Source of the DNA: UBA9926 sp913064795
GTDB lineage: Bacteria; Pseudomonadota; Gammaproteobacteria; Pseudomonadales; Azotimanducaceae
Direction of reading: 5' to 3'
NCBI GenBank assembly: GCA_045560765.1
Contig: JBJKZD010000012.1
Coordinates: 62,001 to 126,000, forward strand
Length of the DNA: 64,000 nucleotides
In this document: in pieces, positions 1 through 7,619 of the stretch
Numbering within the stretch: position 1 is the first letter of the stretch
Layout: each line of letters opens with the position of its first letter
Made by a program: the position numbers and the translations under genes
The notes under the pieces: model-generated
The model's input: only the letters and a program-made list of their open reading frames with translations
Database searches by the model: none
What the model was told of the DNA's origin: nothing

Positions 1-2
1 CG

Positions 3-872
3 GCGTTTACATCAACGGAAGGGGGTGTAGATGTGCCGGTTAATAAGGCATCCGATGAGCCCAGCGGTGTCTCTTGGTCAGCGAGTTTGAGTTGGTCAAC
101 ACCTGTTGGACTCGTGCCCTATGTGACAGCGTCCGAGCAAAGCACGGTCATCGCTGGACAGGGCTCCGAGCTGCAAGTCGGTAACGTCTACACCAACGCG
201 GCCTTCGATAGCTCTGAGTTGATAGAGTTCGGACTCAAAGGCAGTTTGCTCGACGACCGACTGTACTTTGCGCTGTCAAGTTATGAGATGGAACGCGTCG
301 ATTTTAGTGCCCAGTCCATTACCGTAAACCAAGCGGTCAAAACAGAAGGTACCGAGTTCGAGTTGCGTTGGGTGGTCAACGACAATTTCTTGATGACCTT
401 GGGCTACAGTAACGTTGAGGCGCTAATGCTCGCGACGATTGCCGCGGGTAGTGAATTTTCTTTCTTAGGTGCTGAAGATCTCCCGCTGATTGATCCAGCC
501 CTGCTTTGGGGTGGTCAAGTAGGTGGCCTGATTTCTGTTGGACCGAGTAAAGGTGTTCGAGCAGGGATGCCTGAGACGATTATGTCAGTGACAGGGACTT
601 ACGACTTTGGAAACGGAATGGCTGTCAGTGGTAGTGTGGTTGATGTCGACTCGGTTGCATCAGGTCAGTCGTTTGCAGTGACCTTGCCTGCTTATACCTT
701 GGTGAATCTGAGCGTGAGTTACGAAGCTGAAGATTGGGGTCTCATCGTGGCTGCTAAGAATGTCACGGATGAGCGATATTTCAGAGCGAACTTCCCAGAC
801 CTGTTTGGTACGACGGTTGTTTTGCCTGAGTTGCCAAGACATTATCAAGCGAAGTTGACCTATCGGTTTTGA
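3..872 (+). CDS. TonB-dependent receptor, C-terminal part (5' end outside window)
   Basis: The reading frame is open to the left edge, so this is the distal part of a larger gene; the GTG at 33 is only an internal codon. About 289 residues are visible, rich in alternating hydrophobic/polar beta-strands with short turns. The protein ends in Tyr-Arg-Phe, the terminal aromatic signature of outer-membrane barrels recognised by the Bam machinery. The segment with KNVTDERYF followed by the last strand is typical of the final part of TonB-dependent receptors, which carry scarce solutes across the outer membrane. The plug and TonB box are not in the window. A strong terminator follows at once, so it is transcriptionally separate from the purine genes downstream. 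The substrate is unknown; a nucleoside or purine role is only suggested by its neighbours. Confidence 0.85.
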   Translation, partial: AFTSTEGGVDVPVNKASDEPSGVSWSASLSWSTPVGLVPYVTASEQSTVIAGQGSELQVGNVYTNAAFDSSELIEFGLKGSLLDDRLYFALSSYEMERVDFSAQSITVNQAVKTEGTEFELRWVVNDNFLMTLGYSNVEALMLATIAAGSEFSFLGAEDLPLIDPALLWGGQVGGLISVGPSKGVRAGMPETIMSVTGTYDFGNGMAVSGSVVDVDSVASGQSFAVTLPAYTLVNLSVSYEAEDWGLIVAAKNVTDERYFRANFPDLFGTTVVLPELPRHYQAKLTYRF

Positions 873-890
873 TCCTTAGGTTTGTCAATG

Positions 891-918
891 AAAAAGGGCG
901 CTTAGCGCCCTTTTTTTT
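891..918 (+). terminator. Rho-independent terminator after the TonB receptor
   Basis: A GC-only 6-bp stem (GGGCGC at 896-901, GCGCCC at 905-910) with a three-base loop is followed by eight T and preceded by five A. It lies 19 bases after the receptor stop codon. The A-tract before and T-tract after would also let it act on the other strand. Confidence 0.9.
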
Positions 919-1115
919 GCCCAGGAATGCTCGGTAAGAGGGCGCTAAGTTGGCTTGTTGATCGAGACGTGCCGCTCGCGAGAGACTAACCTTGCGAGAT
1001 CTTTACTTTGCTTGATCAATCCAGAACAAAATGAACAAACCATAGCCCTAAAAAATAGAAAACATTAGAAGAGAAACCCAAATTAAGGCGATAAACTAAA
1101 GGCCAGCTTTCGCAA

Positions 1116-1205
1116 GAACAACCCATAAAAGAACAACCTACTAAAGAACAATCCACAAAAGAACAATCCACAAAAGAACAATCCACAAAAGAACAATCCA
1201 TAAAA
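1116..1205 (+). repeat. Six tandem 15-bp repeats upstream of the Nup-like gene
   Basis: Six contiguous units start at 1116, 1131, 1146, 1161, 1176 and 1191. Units 3, 4 and 5 are identical (GAACAATCCACAAAA); units 1, 2 and 6 differ at one to four positions. A seventh, badly decayed copy may lie at 1206-1220. The array ends about 35 bases before the probable start codon of the next gene. The rest of the gap 873-1239 holds only the terminator and AT-rich sequence with no convincing gene. Antisense reading gives a Phe-Val-Asp-Cys-Ser repeat peptide, but nothing supports its expression. Confidence 0.95.
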
Positions 1206-1239
1206 GCATGACAAACAAAAAACAGTGAAGGAACTAAAA

Positions 1240-2337
1240 GTGAGCGTGAACATGTTTAAACAGCATTTTTGGCGGGGCGTCATCGCCCTTGGGTTGTTTT
1301 TCTGGGTAGGGTCTCTCCAGGCTGAAGGGCTCCCAGTCAAAGTGGTTGTCGTCACCTTATTTGAAGTCGGTGAGGACCAAGGCGATCGAGCCGGTGAGTT
1401 TCAGCTTTGGAAAGAGCGCCGCAATCTTACCGAGATCTATCCGTTTCTCGGGTATCGAGACCTTCACTATGATCCAGAGACCGAGCTTTTGGTCTTGGTC
1501 ACCGGTGTCGGCACAGCCCGTTCCTCAGCAGCGGTGATGGCGCTCGGCATGGATCCGAGGTTTGATTTGACCAAGAGTTACTGGGTCGTGGCGGGGATCG
1601 CGGGTTTCGATCCCGAGGACGCTTCGATCGGTTCGGCGGCTTGGGCGGAATATCTGGTCGATGGCGATCTGTCCCACGAAATCGATGCGAGAGAAATCCC
1701 TGAGGATTGGCCCTTTGGTTACTTTGCGCGCTATACCCAGCGCCCATTTGACCCTCAAAAGCCCGCGCCCACCGGTGAGATGTATCAGCTCGATAGCGCT
1801 TTGGTGGACTGGGCGTTTGATCAAACTAAAGCACTCGAATTGTCTGATGACGACCCGTATGCAAAGGCCCATCGAGCGCTGTATACGGATCATGCAATGG
1901 CCCGGAAACCGCCCTTCGTACTCAAAGGCGATCATGTCGCGGCACTGACCTTTTGGCATGGCGCACTGTTGAATGATTGGGCGAATCAATGGGTGGACTA
2001 CTGGACAGAAGGCAAAGGGGAGTTTGTGTCATCGGGAATGGAGGATACTGGGGTTTATTTGTCCTTGAGTTGGCTCGATCGAGTCAGCCGGGTTGATGTG
2101 AGTCGACTCTTGGTTTTGCGAACGGCCAGCAACTATACAATGCCGCCACCGGGGGTCACCGCCGCGGAAAATCTGCTCGCAGAAAACAAAGGCTACTCAG
2201 GCCTCCATTTGGCGGTGGAGTCAGCCTATCTTGTGGCTTCAACGGTCGTCGATGCATTAATTGAGGGTTGGGAAGTCTACGAAGATACGAAGCCTGGCGA
2301 GTCAACCAGGGAGCGCGTTCATGAAGACGCTGATTGA
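1240..2337 (+). CDS. Exported Nup-family (purine nucleoside permease-like) protein
   Basis: The product of about 365 residues belongs to the family named after the Candida purine nucleoside permease NUP. I see an N-terminal signal peptide (hydrophobic FWRGVIALGLFFWVGSLQA, then EG) and no further membrane segments, so permease is probably a misnomer. Motifs resemble nucleoside phosphorylases: a GVGTARSS glycine-rich turn, YWVVAGIAG, a Met-Glu pair in SSGMEDTG, and RTASNYTMPP. It may therefore bind or split purine nucleosides in the periplasm. GTG at 1240 is preferred because AAGGA lies 7 bases upstream; GTG 1225 and ATG 1252 are alternatives. The end overlaps the adenine deaminase start, so the two are translationally coupled, which supports a purine role. 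Confidence 0.8.
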   Translation: MSVNMFKQHFWRGVIALGLFFWVGSLQAEGLPVKVVVVTLFEVGEDQGDRAGEFQLWKERRNLTEIYPFLGYRDLHYDPETELLVLVTGVGTARSSAAVMALGMDPRFDLTKSYWVVAGIAGFDPEDASIGSAAWAEYLVDGDLSHEIDAREIPEDWPFGYFARYTQRPFDPQKPAPTGEMYQLDSALVDWAFDQTKALELSDDDPYAKAHRALYTDHAMARKPPFVLKGDHVAALTFWHGALLNDWANQWVDYWTEGKGEFVSSGMEDTGVYLSLSWLDRVSRVDVSRLLVLRTASNYTMPPPGVTAAENLLAENKGYSGLHLAVESAYLVASTVVDALIEGWEVYEDTKPGESTRERVHEDAD

Positions 2338-3307
2338 AACCCTCCCCAAGATTGAGCTTCATGTTCACATTGAGGGCACTTTAGCGCCTGAGCGAATGTT
2401 AATGCTTGCAGATCAAAATGAGGTTCCTCTGCCGTATGAAAACCTCAAGGCAGTGCGCAAGGCCTACAACTTTGACAGTCTTCAAAGCTTCCTTGACCTG
2501 TATTATCTCGGAGCCAGCGTGCTGATCACTGAATCAGATTTTTACCATCTGATGCTTGATTATTTGAAGGATGCGATTGCGCAAAATATTGTTCATTGTG
2601 AAGTGATGTTTGATCCTCAAACCCATCTCGCCCGAGGGATAGGCTTCGATGTGTTCATGCCTGGATTTAAACGCGCGATGCGTGAAGCCCTCGATCAGAG
2701 TGGGTTAACAGTGGAGTTGATCCTTTGTTTTTTGAGGGATCTGCCGGAGTCCGACGCGCTGAAGACCCTCGAATTGGCGGAACCTTACTTATCCGATGTG
2801 ATGGGGGTTGGTCTTGATAGTGCAGAGATCGGACATCCACCCATGAAGTTTGAGCGCGCATTCTTAGCGGCAAGGGAGCTTGGGCTTAGGCCCGTTGCCC
2901 ATGCGGGGGAGGAAGGCTCTGCTGCTATGATTGAGCAGGCGTTGGATGTACTCGCTGTTGAGCGAATCGATCATGGCGTTGCCTGTGTTCAGGATAAGGA
3001 TTTAAGGCGTCGATTGATACGTGATCAAATACCCTTGACGATGTGCCCCTTATCGAACGTTAAGCTTTGTGTTTTTGATCAACTGTCAGAGCATCCGATT
3101 CTTGATTTACTGGATCAAGGCCTCTGTGTCACAGTCAACTCTGATGATCCGGCCTATTTCGGCGGCAATTTGGTCCAGAACTTTTTAGCCCTGAGCGAAA
3201 GTTTTGATGTGTCAGAGCGCCAGCTAAGACAGCTTGTAGTCAATTCAGTCAACGGTAGTTTTTTACCCGACGAACGCAAGCAGGTCCTGTTGGATCAGTT
3301 GATGTGA
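2321..3307 (+). CDS. Adenine deaminase, type 2 (adenosine deaminase superfamily)
   Basis: The 328-residue amidohydrolase converts adenine to hypoxanthine plus ammonia. Metal and catalytic motifs are all present: ELHVHIEG near the N-terminus (H14 and H16 for zinc), HAGEE, RIDHG, CPLSNVKLCVF and VNSDDPAYFGG. The last two, with LDLYYLGASVL and FDPQTH, follow the pattern I recall for adenine deaminases such as Pseudomonas PA0148 and yeast Aah1; true adenosine deaminases differ there. The ATG at 2321 has AGGGAG 7 bases upstream and overlaps the end of the Nup-like gene by 17 bases; a longer in-frame start at 2261 is unlikely. Together the two genes suggest nucleoside to adenine to hypoxanthine. 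Adenosine as substrate is not excluded by sequence alone. Confidence 0.88.
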   Translation: MKTLIETLPKIELHVHIEGTLAPERMLMLADQNEVPLPYENLKAVRKAYNFDSLQSFLDLYYLGASVLITESDFYHLMLDYLKDAIAQNIVHCEVMFDPQTHLARGIGFDVFMPGFKRAMREALDQSGLTVELILCFLRDLPESDALKTLELAEPYLSDVMGVGLDSAEIGHPPMKFERAFLAARELGLRPVAHAGEEGSAAMIEQALDVLAVERIDHGVACVQDKDLRRRLIRDQIPLTMCPLSNVKLCVFDQLSEHPILDLLDQGLCVTVNSDDPAYFGGNLVQNFLALSESFDVSERQLRQLVVNSVNGSFLPDERKQVLLDQLM

Positions 3308-3412
3308 CAAGCTGTTAGAGAAGCTGAGGGCAGCACTGAGCGGTCGACCCCGGCAGTCTAGTGGGGTTGCAGGAGTTTCAACGTGAGCGAAGGCCGTTAG
3401 GCCACAAACCAA

Positions 3413-4486
3413 TCAATCGAGGTAGTGCCCAAAAGCTTTAAGTCCGTGAATGCCACCATTGGGATAGTGCATAAATAGCAGATGAGCGACTGGACCCAGA
3501 TAATCGAGGGCGGTGAAGGAGTGATAGGTATCAGGCTTTAGGGCTTGAAAGGGCAGAACCGGGCACCAGACCTCACTCCCTGGGTGTAATCGAATCGTGA
3601 GTGCGCTTGATGCTTCACCACTGCCGGGTTGCTGTCGATGTGATTGCAGGGTTTGCTGAAAGTCATCAGGTATGAGGGTTGTGCCGTCTGCTTGAATCAG
3701 TGACCACCGGGGTGGCGCTGACATGGCTTGGTCTAAATTCTCGCCCGGCGGCAACGCAAAAACATGGCACGACAGAGGTGCATTGAGTCTGTGCAAATAG
3801 GTGTCGACCACGAAAGCTGTCAATGTGACGGGCCGCTTAAAACTGAAAACTGCTTGTTCCCCAAAGCCGGTTCTCGCGGACTCCCAACCCTTCATGTGAT
3901 CAACCCCTCGGTTGCCCGAAACCGCGTCTTTAGGATGACCGTAGTGGTCGTTAGAGACCCAAGATATCTTGGCTTGTTCCAACAGGTTTTCTGGGGGTGG
4001 GTCATCTTCCGGGGTTAAGGGCTCACCGAAGAGTCTGACATTGGCGATGCCGCCCTCTTGGTGACAAAGCACAAGGCAGGTATCGCTCACAGTGGAGGTG
4101 ATATCGAAGCTGTGCTCTTGATTGGGTTCGAGGGTCTGACGCTCAATCACCGTGTGTTGCTCATCACCGTGGATCAACACGATTGAAATCGCCGGGACCT
4201 GATTGCCGGTAAACCAAGCGGTACTCACCGTGATACGGCTGACCTCGCTGGTCTGAACCAGGCCGAGTTTGAAGAAATGGCTCGCATTGGGATCGAAAAT
4301 GAACCCCTGGCCGTCCCCCAAAAGCCGAGTGCCCACATGCCTTGAGGTTTCAAATCCCCAATACTGGGCACCCATATGCGTGAAGCGTCCCTGTCGATCC
4401 TCTGGTTGGGTAGGACTGACGACCTCATGGGGGTTGGTGAAGGCTGAGTCGCTGTATTCTAGCAGTTGGCAATCTAAGGCTTTCAT
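3413..4486 (-). CDS. alc: Allantoicase
   Basis: This 357-residue protein hydrolyses allantoate to ureidoglycolate and urea in purine breakdown. It has the duplicated allantoicase architecture: two related beta-sandwich halves of roughly 160 residues. Repeated landmarks are GWESARTGFGEQAV (second half) with GFETSRHVGTRLLG (first half), and GGIANVRLFGEPL with GGIHGLKAFGHYLD at the end of each half. Its ATG overlaps the stop codon of the upstream ureidoglycolate lyase gene in an ATGA arrangement, which indicates translational coupling. The gene converges on the adenine deaminase gene, with about 105 bases between them. No regulator is visible. Confidence 0.9.
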   Translation of the reverse strand: MKALDCQLLEYSDSAFTNPHEVVSPTQPEDRQGRFTHMGAQYWGFETSRHVGTRLLGDGQGFIFDPNASHFFKLGLVQTSEVSRITVSTAWFTGNQVPAISIVLIHGDEQHTVIERQTLEPNQEHSFDITSTVSDTCLVLCHQEGGIANVRLFGEPLTPEDDPPPENLLEQAKISWVSNDHYGHPKDAVSGNRGVDHMKGWESARTGFGEQAVFSFKRPVTLTAFVVDTYLHRLNAPLSCHVFALPPGENLDQAMSAPPRWSLIQADGTTLIPDDFQQTLQSHRQQPGSGEASSALTIRLHPGSEVWCPVLPFQALKPDTYHSFTALDYLGPVAHLLFMHYPNGGIHGLKAFGHYLD

Positions 4487-4983
4487 AGAGTAATTTCGAT
4501 CGGTTGAAGCAGACTTTGTTCGTCACAGTTTTCTGTGCGGCCATCAGCGTCAATGACTAAGAAATCCGCTGCAACATCCAGGGAAAGGTTGCGGTGATGC
4601 CAGACGCCTGGATGGTAGTTGACGCCCTGGGCTGGGTTTGCGACAAAAACTTGGATTGCCTCCTCCTTCAGAGGTCCCATGGGCGCGACAATCACTAAGT
4701 AAGACGTCTCTCCCAATGGAACAAACGCCTGGCTGGTTAAAGGATGGCGCTCGAGTTCGGTAACAATACCTGGTACAGCCCAAGCTTCTGTTTGAAAGAT
4801 GCTGACACATGGTTCGAGTCCTGGGCCGTCGAGGGTTAGCGAAGCTAGGTCATTGAATCTGGCTGTCTGTCCTCGATTGATCGAGCGAATGTCTCGACAC
4901 GCCTCTTTAGCAATGATGTCCCCAAAGGGTTTGAAGCTTTTTTCAGTCAGCGCCACTGCTTTAATAGAACGAGGCATGCTCAA
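4483..4983 (-). CDS. allA: Ureidoglycolate lyase
   Basis: The 166-residue product matches ureidoglycolate lyase (AllA family, a small cupin), which splits ureidoglycolate into glyoxylate and urea. Characteristic sequences are KPFGDII near the N-terminus, ELERHPLTSQAFVPLG in the middle and VNYHPGVWHHRNLSL in the C-terminal half, where the histidines contribute to the active site. Its stop overlaps the allantoicase start by four bases, so allA and alc form a two-gene operon finishing the allantoate branch. An ureide substrate is well supported by this pairing. Uricase, hydroxyisourate hydrolase and allantoinase genes are not in the window. Confidence 0.9.
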   Translation of the reverse strand: MSMPRSIKAVALTEKSFKPFGDIIAKEACRDIRSINRGQTARFNDLASLTLDGPGLEPCVSIFQTEAWAVPGIVTELERHPLTSQAFVPLGETSYLVIVAPMGPLKEEAIQVFVANPAQGVNYHPGVWHHRNLSLDVAADFLVIDADGRTENCDEQSLLQPIEITL

Positions 4984-5290
4984 TGCGCTCCTTACTGGGT
5001 CTACAATTTTTTAGCCGCGACGTCCCTTGGAGATAATCATTGAGCCGTTGCTGATCGCTCAGAATACCATAAGCCGTCGCCAGCATGACCTTGGCTTTAG
5101 GGACGGGTTCAGCGGCTTAAAGGGGCGCGTTCATTTTGCTTAGGGTCAATACGGTCAAGGAGCGTCCGGGTCTCGAGGGTTTATTTGTGCCAGCGATGCC
5201 CTCGCTCTTCTTGTCTTCAAACCTTGCACAGACCCAGCCCGCTTTGAGAGATTAGCGATCGGTCAGGTGGGTTGATCGATTTGATGGCGA
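4984..5290. other. Intergenic gap between allA and the nitrile hydratase genes
   Basis: About 300 bases with no confident gene. On the minus strand a 41-codon frame from ATG 5086 to a stop at 4961 runs 23 bases into allA. Upstream of it two short open stretches in different frames read plausibly as protein but have no start and are interrupted by stops. They may be remnants of a decayed gene or chance. I see no strong terminator for the nitrile hydratase operon, which is transcribed toward this gap. Confidence 0.4.
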
Positions 5291-5662
5291 TTAATGCGAA
5301 TGTCCGTCGCCTTGATCATGGATGTGATCATGGCCGTGGGGTCTCTCGGCAAAGGCGCTTGTCCGGGATTGAATTTCCGCCCGAGCCACCATCGACTTAT
5401 CGTTTAATAATCGCGTCAGGCTCTCTAAAAAGAGATCAAAATAAGGATAGTGACCTCGCTCCTCAGCCGAGTGCTGCTGCTCCCAGTCTTTGATGTCCTC
5501 GATGAGATAGGCTCGAAATTCATCCCATTGGTAGTGCCCCGTTTGGCTGAGAGATTGGGCCATGCCAAAAACGCGGCTCTGCCAGGGTGCTTCGAAGATG
5601 ATCTCACCGTTGGCCATTGGAGGGGCAGTCTCGCCATCGAGCAGGAACAATTGATCGGTCAT
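5291..5662 (-). CDS. Nitrile hydratase accessory protein, His-rich tail
   Basis: The 123-residue product resembles activator/accessory proteins of cobalt nitrile hydratase, which are related to the N-terminal part of the beta subunit. Landmarks are FEAPWQSRVFGMAQSLSQTGHYQWDEFRAYL and YPYFDLFLESLTRLLNDK. The last 15 residues are histidine-rich (HGHDHIHDQGDGHSH, six His), consistent with metal (cobalt) handling; this tail is seen, its role is inferred. The start overlaps the alpha-subunit stop by four bases (ATGA-type). Such proteins help insert cobalt and swap the alpha subunit during maturation. Confidence 0.85.
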   Translation of the reverse strand: MTDQLFLLDGETAPPMANGEIIFEAPWQSRVFGMAQSLSQTGHYQWDEFRAYLIEDIKDWEQQHSAEERGHYPYFDLFLESLTRLLNDKSMVARAEIQSRTSAFAERPHGHDHIHDQGDGHSH

Positions 5663-6243
5663 GGCAAATGCACTTGGGCGACGCCAATCATGGCATCCCG
5701 CGTGACCATCTCGGCAAGCTCAGCTTCAGAAAGCGCTTCGCTGCCTTCTGGTCTTTTAGGTAGGACCAAGTACCGAATTTCAGCACTCGAATCCCAAACA
5801 TTGATTCGAGTGGATTCTGAGAGGTTTAGGCCCATTTCGGCCAAAACTTGGCGGGGTTCGGAGACGATGCGAGATCGGTAGGCTGGGTCCTTGTACCAAG
5901 CCGGTGGGAGGCCAAGAACAGCCCAGGGGTAGCATGAGCATAGTGTACAAACCACGACATGATGGTCGAAAGCAGTACACTCTCTAACAATCAGCTTCTC
6001 TACTTGACCGCCTTCAAATTGGTACTCCTCAACCACAGACGTCGCATCGGTGAGGAGTCGAGCTTTGAAATCAGGGTCCGTCCAAGCCCGGGCAACCAGC
6101 TTCGCGCCATTCATGGGGCCGACGCGTTCCGTGTAAGTTTTAATGACTGCATCAACGGCATCTGCCGTCAGCAAGTCTTTTTCGATCAGTAGCGACTCGA
6201 TGGCCTCGGTACGGATGCTCTGTGGTGAGGAGTGATCAGTCAT
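5659..6243 (-). CDS. nthA: Nitrile hydratase alpha subunit, cobalt type
   Basis: This 194-residue subunit carries the metal centre of nitrile hydratase, which hydrates nitriles to amides. The metal-binding claw is C99-T-L-C102-S-C104 in VVVCTLCSCYPWAVLGLPPAWYKD; Thr after the first Cys marks the cobalt class (Ser marks the iron class). Two of these cysteines are normally oxidised after translation. The gene is followed directly by its accessory gene. Its usual partner, the beta-subunit gene, is not adjacent but 1.4 kb upstream, beyond two unrelated genes. I see no strong ribosome binding site or obvious promoter before it. Confidence 0.93.
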   Translation of the reverse strand: MTDHSSPQSIRTEAIESLLIEKDLLTADAVDAVIKTYTERVGPMNGAKLVARAWTDPDFKARLLTDATSVVEEYQFEGGQVEKLIVRECTAFDHHVVVCTLCSCYPWAVLGLPPAWYKDPAYRSRIVSEPRQVLAEMGLNLSESTRINVWDSSAEIRYLVLPKRPEGSEALSEAELAEMVTRDAMIGVAQVHLP

Positions 6244-6349
6244 GATGCTGGCTCATTTAGGGTTTAATGGGTATGAGGTAAAGGTGGAGGCTTTTATTAA
6301 TTTGCAGCATAACATTGGCAAAAGTGATGTCGAGCCTCAGCGCCCCGGT

Positions 6350-6742
6350 TTAATCAGGCGCCTCTCGGCAGGGGGAAGCGCCGACGAGGGCCATCTGGGT
6401 TAAGCTGAATGCAGTCAGCGCCATGACACCCTCATGCTTTCCGGCGAAATCAAGCACGATCTCAGCAAGCGACTCAGGGGTTGCCGGTCCTGCTGGACAG
6501 ATTTGAAAGTGAGGACTGATTTTGACGTGCTCGCTAAGGTTTTGTGCGCGCATGTAAAACTGAATGCCGTCATAGACCGCTGTTACGAAACCATAGCAGA
6601 AGGCCTTTGATCCAGGGGCGTCACTGGCAGATTGGCAGTCTTTTAGCAGCCCCTTGGCTGTTATAGCCTGAGCGGGTTCAGCCGATACCGAGTGATTCAG
6701 CAATATGAGAAACATCAAAATCAAGGGTTTTTGCACAGTCAC
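6350..6742 (-). CDS. Secreted Rap1a/Tai-like protein
   Basis: A small protein of 130 residues with a clear signal peptide (hydrophobic ILMFLILLNHSVSA, cleavage before EPAQA). The mature part has the Rap1a/Tai pattern: an early Cys, an AFCYGFVTAVYDG segment, then ICPAGPATPESLAEIVLDFAGKHE and a final ALVGASPC. Four cysteines probably form two disulfides in the periplasm. The family is named after type VI secretion immunity proteins, but many members are orphans like this one, with no effector nearby. It lies between the two structural genes of nitrile hydratase on the same strand, 106 bases from nthA, and is unrelated to them by sequence. Confidence 0.6.
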   Translation of the reverse strand: MTVQKPLILMFLILLNHSVSAEPAQAITAKGLLKDCQSASDAPGSKAFCYGFVTAVYDGIQFYMRAQNLSEHVKISPHFQICPAGPATPESLAEIVLDFAGKHEGVMALTAFSLTQMALVGASPCREAPD

Positions 6743-6929
6743 CTCCCAGTGTTAAGGCAGCAATATTACGTCAAATGAGATGACTTTGAGTCGTTATACT
6801 AGAGTCATTAGCCCGGCAAGATTGACCCAATTAAACGGCGTTCACGGCATCTGGGGTAAAGTAAGAGGAAGTAGGGAGATTCAAGATGGAAAATAGAAGG
6901 CAGGCAAACAGCGAAAAAGATGGAATGCT

Positions 6930-7424
6930 ATGAATCCGAATTTTGAAGCGCTGGGTTTAATTGCCGAAGTGGCCTTGGGCATCGTTGGGTTTTCTGCTGT
7001 TTTAATTGGACTGAGTCGATCGACAGAGGGGTTTAGTGAGCCCGATCATTTTCGCATTCAGTTATTGAGTTATTCAGGTTTCGGTGCTTTGTTTGCGGCG
7101 CTTTTGCCTTTTGCGGTCTTTGACCTAGGCAGCACTACCAGTGCCTGGCAGATTGTTTCTTGGGCTCTGGCGGTTTACGCAATCTTTGGTCTTTTGATAT
7201 TTCCCCGCAGGATGCTGCGCTTGCGTAACCAAGGTTTTGCTGCCCTGTTTCCAGCGCACATTTTTGCGTTCCAAACTGGAATTTTGTCAATGGTATCGGT
7301 CGTATCCCTCTTAATGGTGACAGGCTGGATAGAGTCATTGGCGACCTGCTACACCGCCTGTTTGCTTTTGTATCTGGTCCAAAGCTCGGTGGCCTTTTTT
7401 AGAACGATGTTTATCAGGGCCTAG
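6930..7424 (+). CDS. Small integral membrane protein of unknown function
   Basis: The 164-residue product has about five hydrophobic helices: LIAEVALGIVGFSAVLIGL, FGALFAALLPFAVFDLG, IVSWALAVYAIFGLLIF, TGILSMVSVVSLLMVTG and a last CYTACLLLYLVQSSVAFF. A short loop FPRRMLRLRNQGF is positively charged and probably faces the cytoplasm. I do not recognise the family. It runs opposite to the nitrile hydratase genes and sits between nthB and nthA, so it was probably inserted there together with the neighbouring Rap1a-like gene or left by rearrangement. A possible sigma-70 -10 box (TATACT near 6798) lies about 130 bases upstream. Confidence 0.65.
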   Translation: MNPNFEALGLIAEVALGIVGFSAVLIGLSRSTEGFSEPDHFRIQLLSYSGFGALFAALLPFAVFDLGSTTSAWQIVSWALAVYAIFGLLIFPRRMLRLRNQGFAALFPAHIFAFQTGILSMVSVVSLLMVTGWIESLATCYTACLLLYLVQSSVAFFRTMFIRA

Positions 7425-7619
7425 AATCGAGCATCCGATTCGGGTCAATGCGCGATGAGGCGCGGGGCCCAGGATTTACGCCTAGATGATCTCGGATTTG
7501 GGTTTAAAATGAGGCTCCGGTGACCGACTCCCCATTGTGCGGTTGGAATAACCCCCTTTAGCAGATTGCTTATTCTTGGCTTGTCTTGTGCTGTAAGCGC
7601 GATTCTAAGTGCTGGTGAT

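Noticed and set aside
1116..1205. CRISPR array
   Set aside because: Units are contiguous 15-mers without spacers and no cas gene is present.
1016..1355. Minus-strand frames with repeated Phe-Val-Asp-Cys-Ser or Phe-Phe-Cys-Gly-Leu peptides
   Set aside because: They are antisense translations of the 15-bp DNA repeats, without ribosome binding site or conservation.
2261..2320. Longer N-terminus for the adenine deaminase (start at 2261)
   Set aside because: It overlaps the upstream gene for 77 bases, has no ribosome binding site, and the family begins at the LPKIELHVH region shortly after ATG 2321.
3307..3413. Terminator between adenine deaminase and allantoicase
   Set aside because: Only short CCCC/GGGG complementarity with a long loop is present and no T-run; not strong enough to call.
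5659..6243. Iron-type nitrile hydratase
   Set aside because: The metal motif has Thr after the first Cys (CTLCSC), which is the cobalt pattern, and a cobalt-type accessory protein follows.
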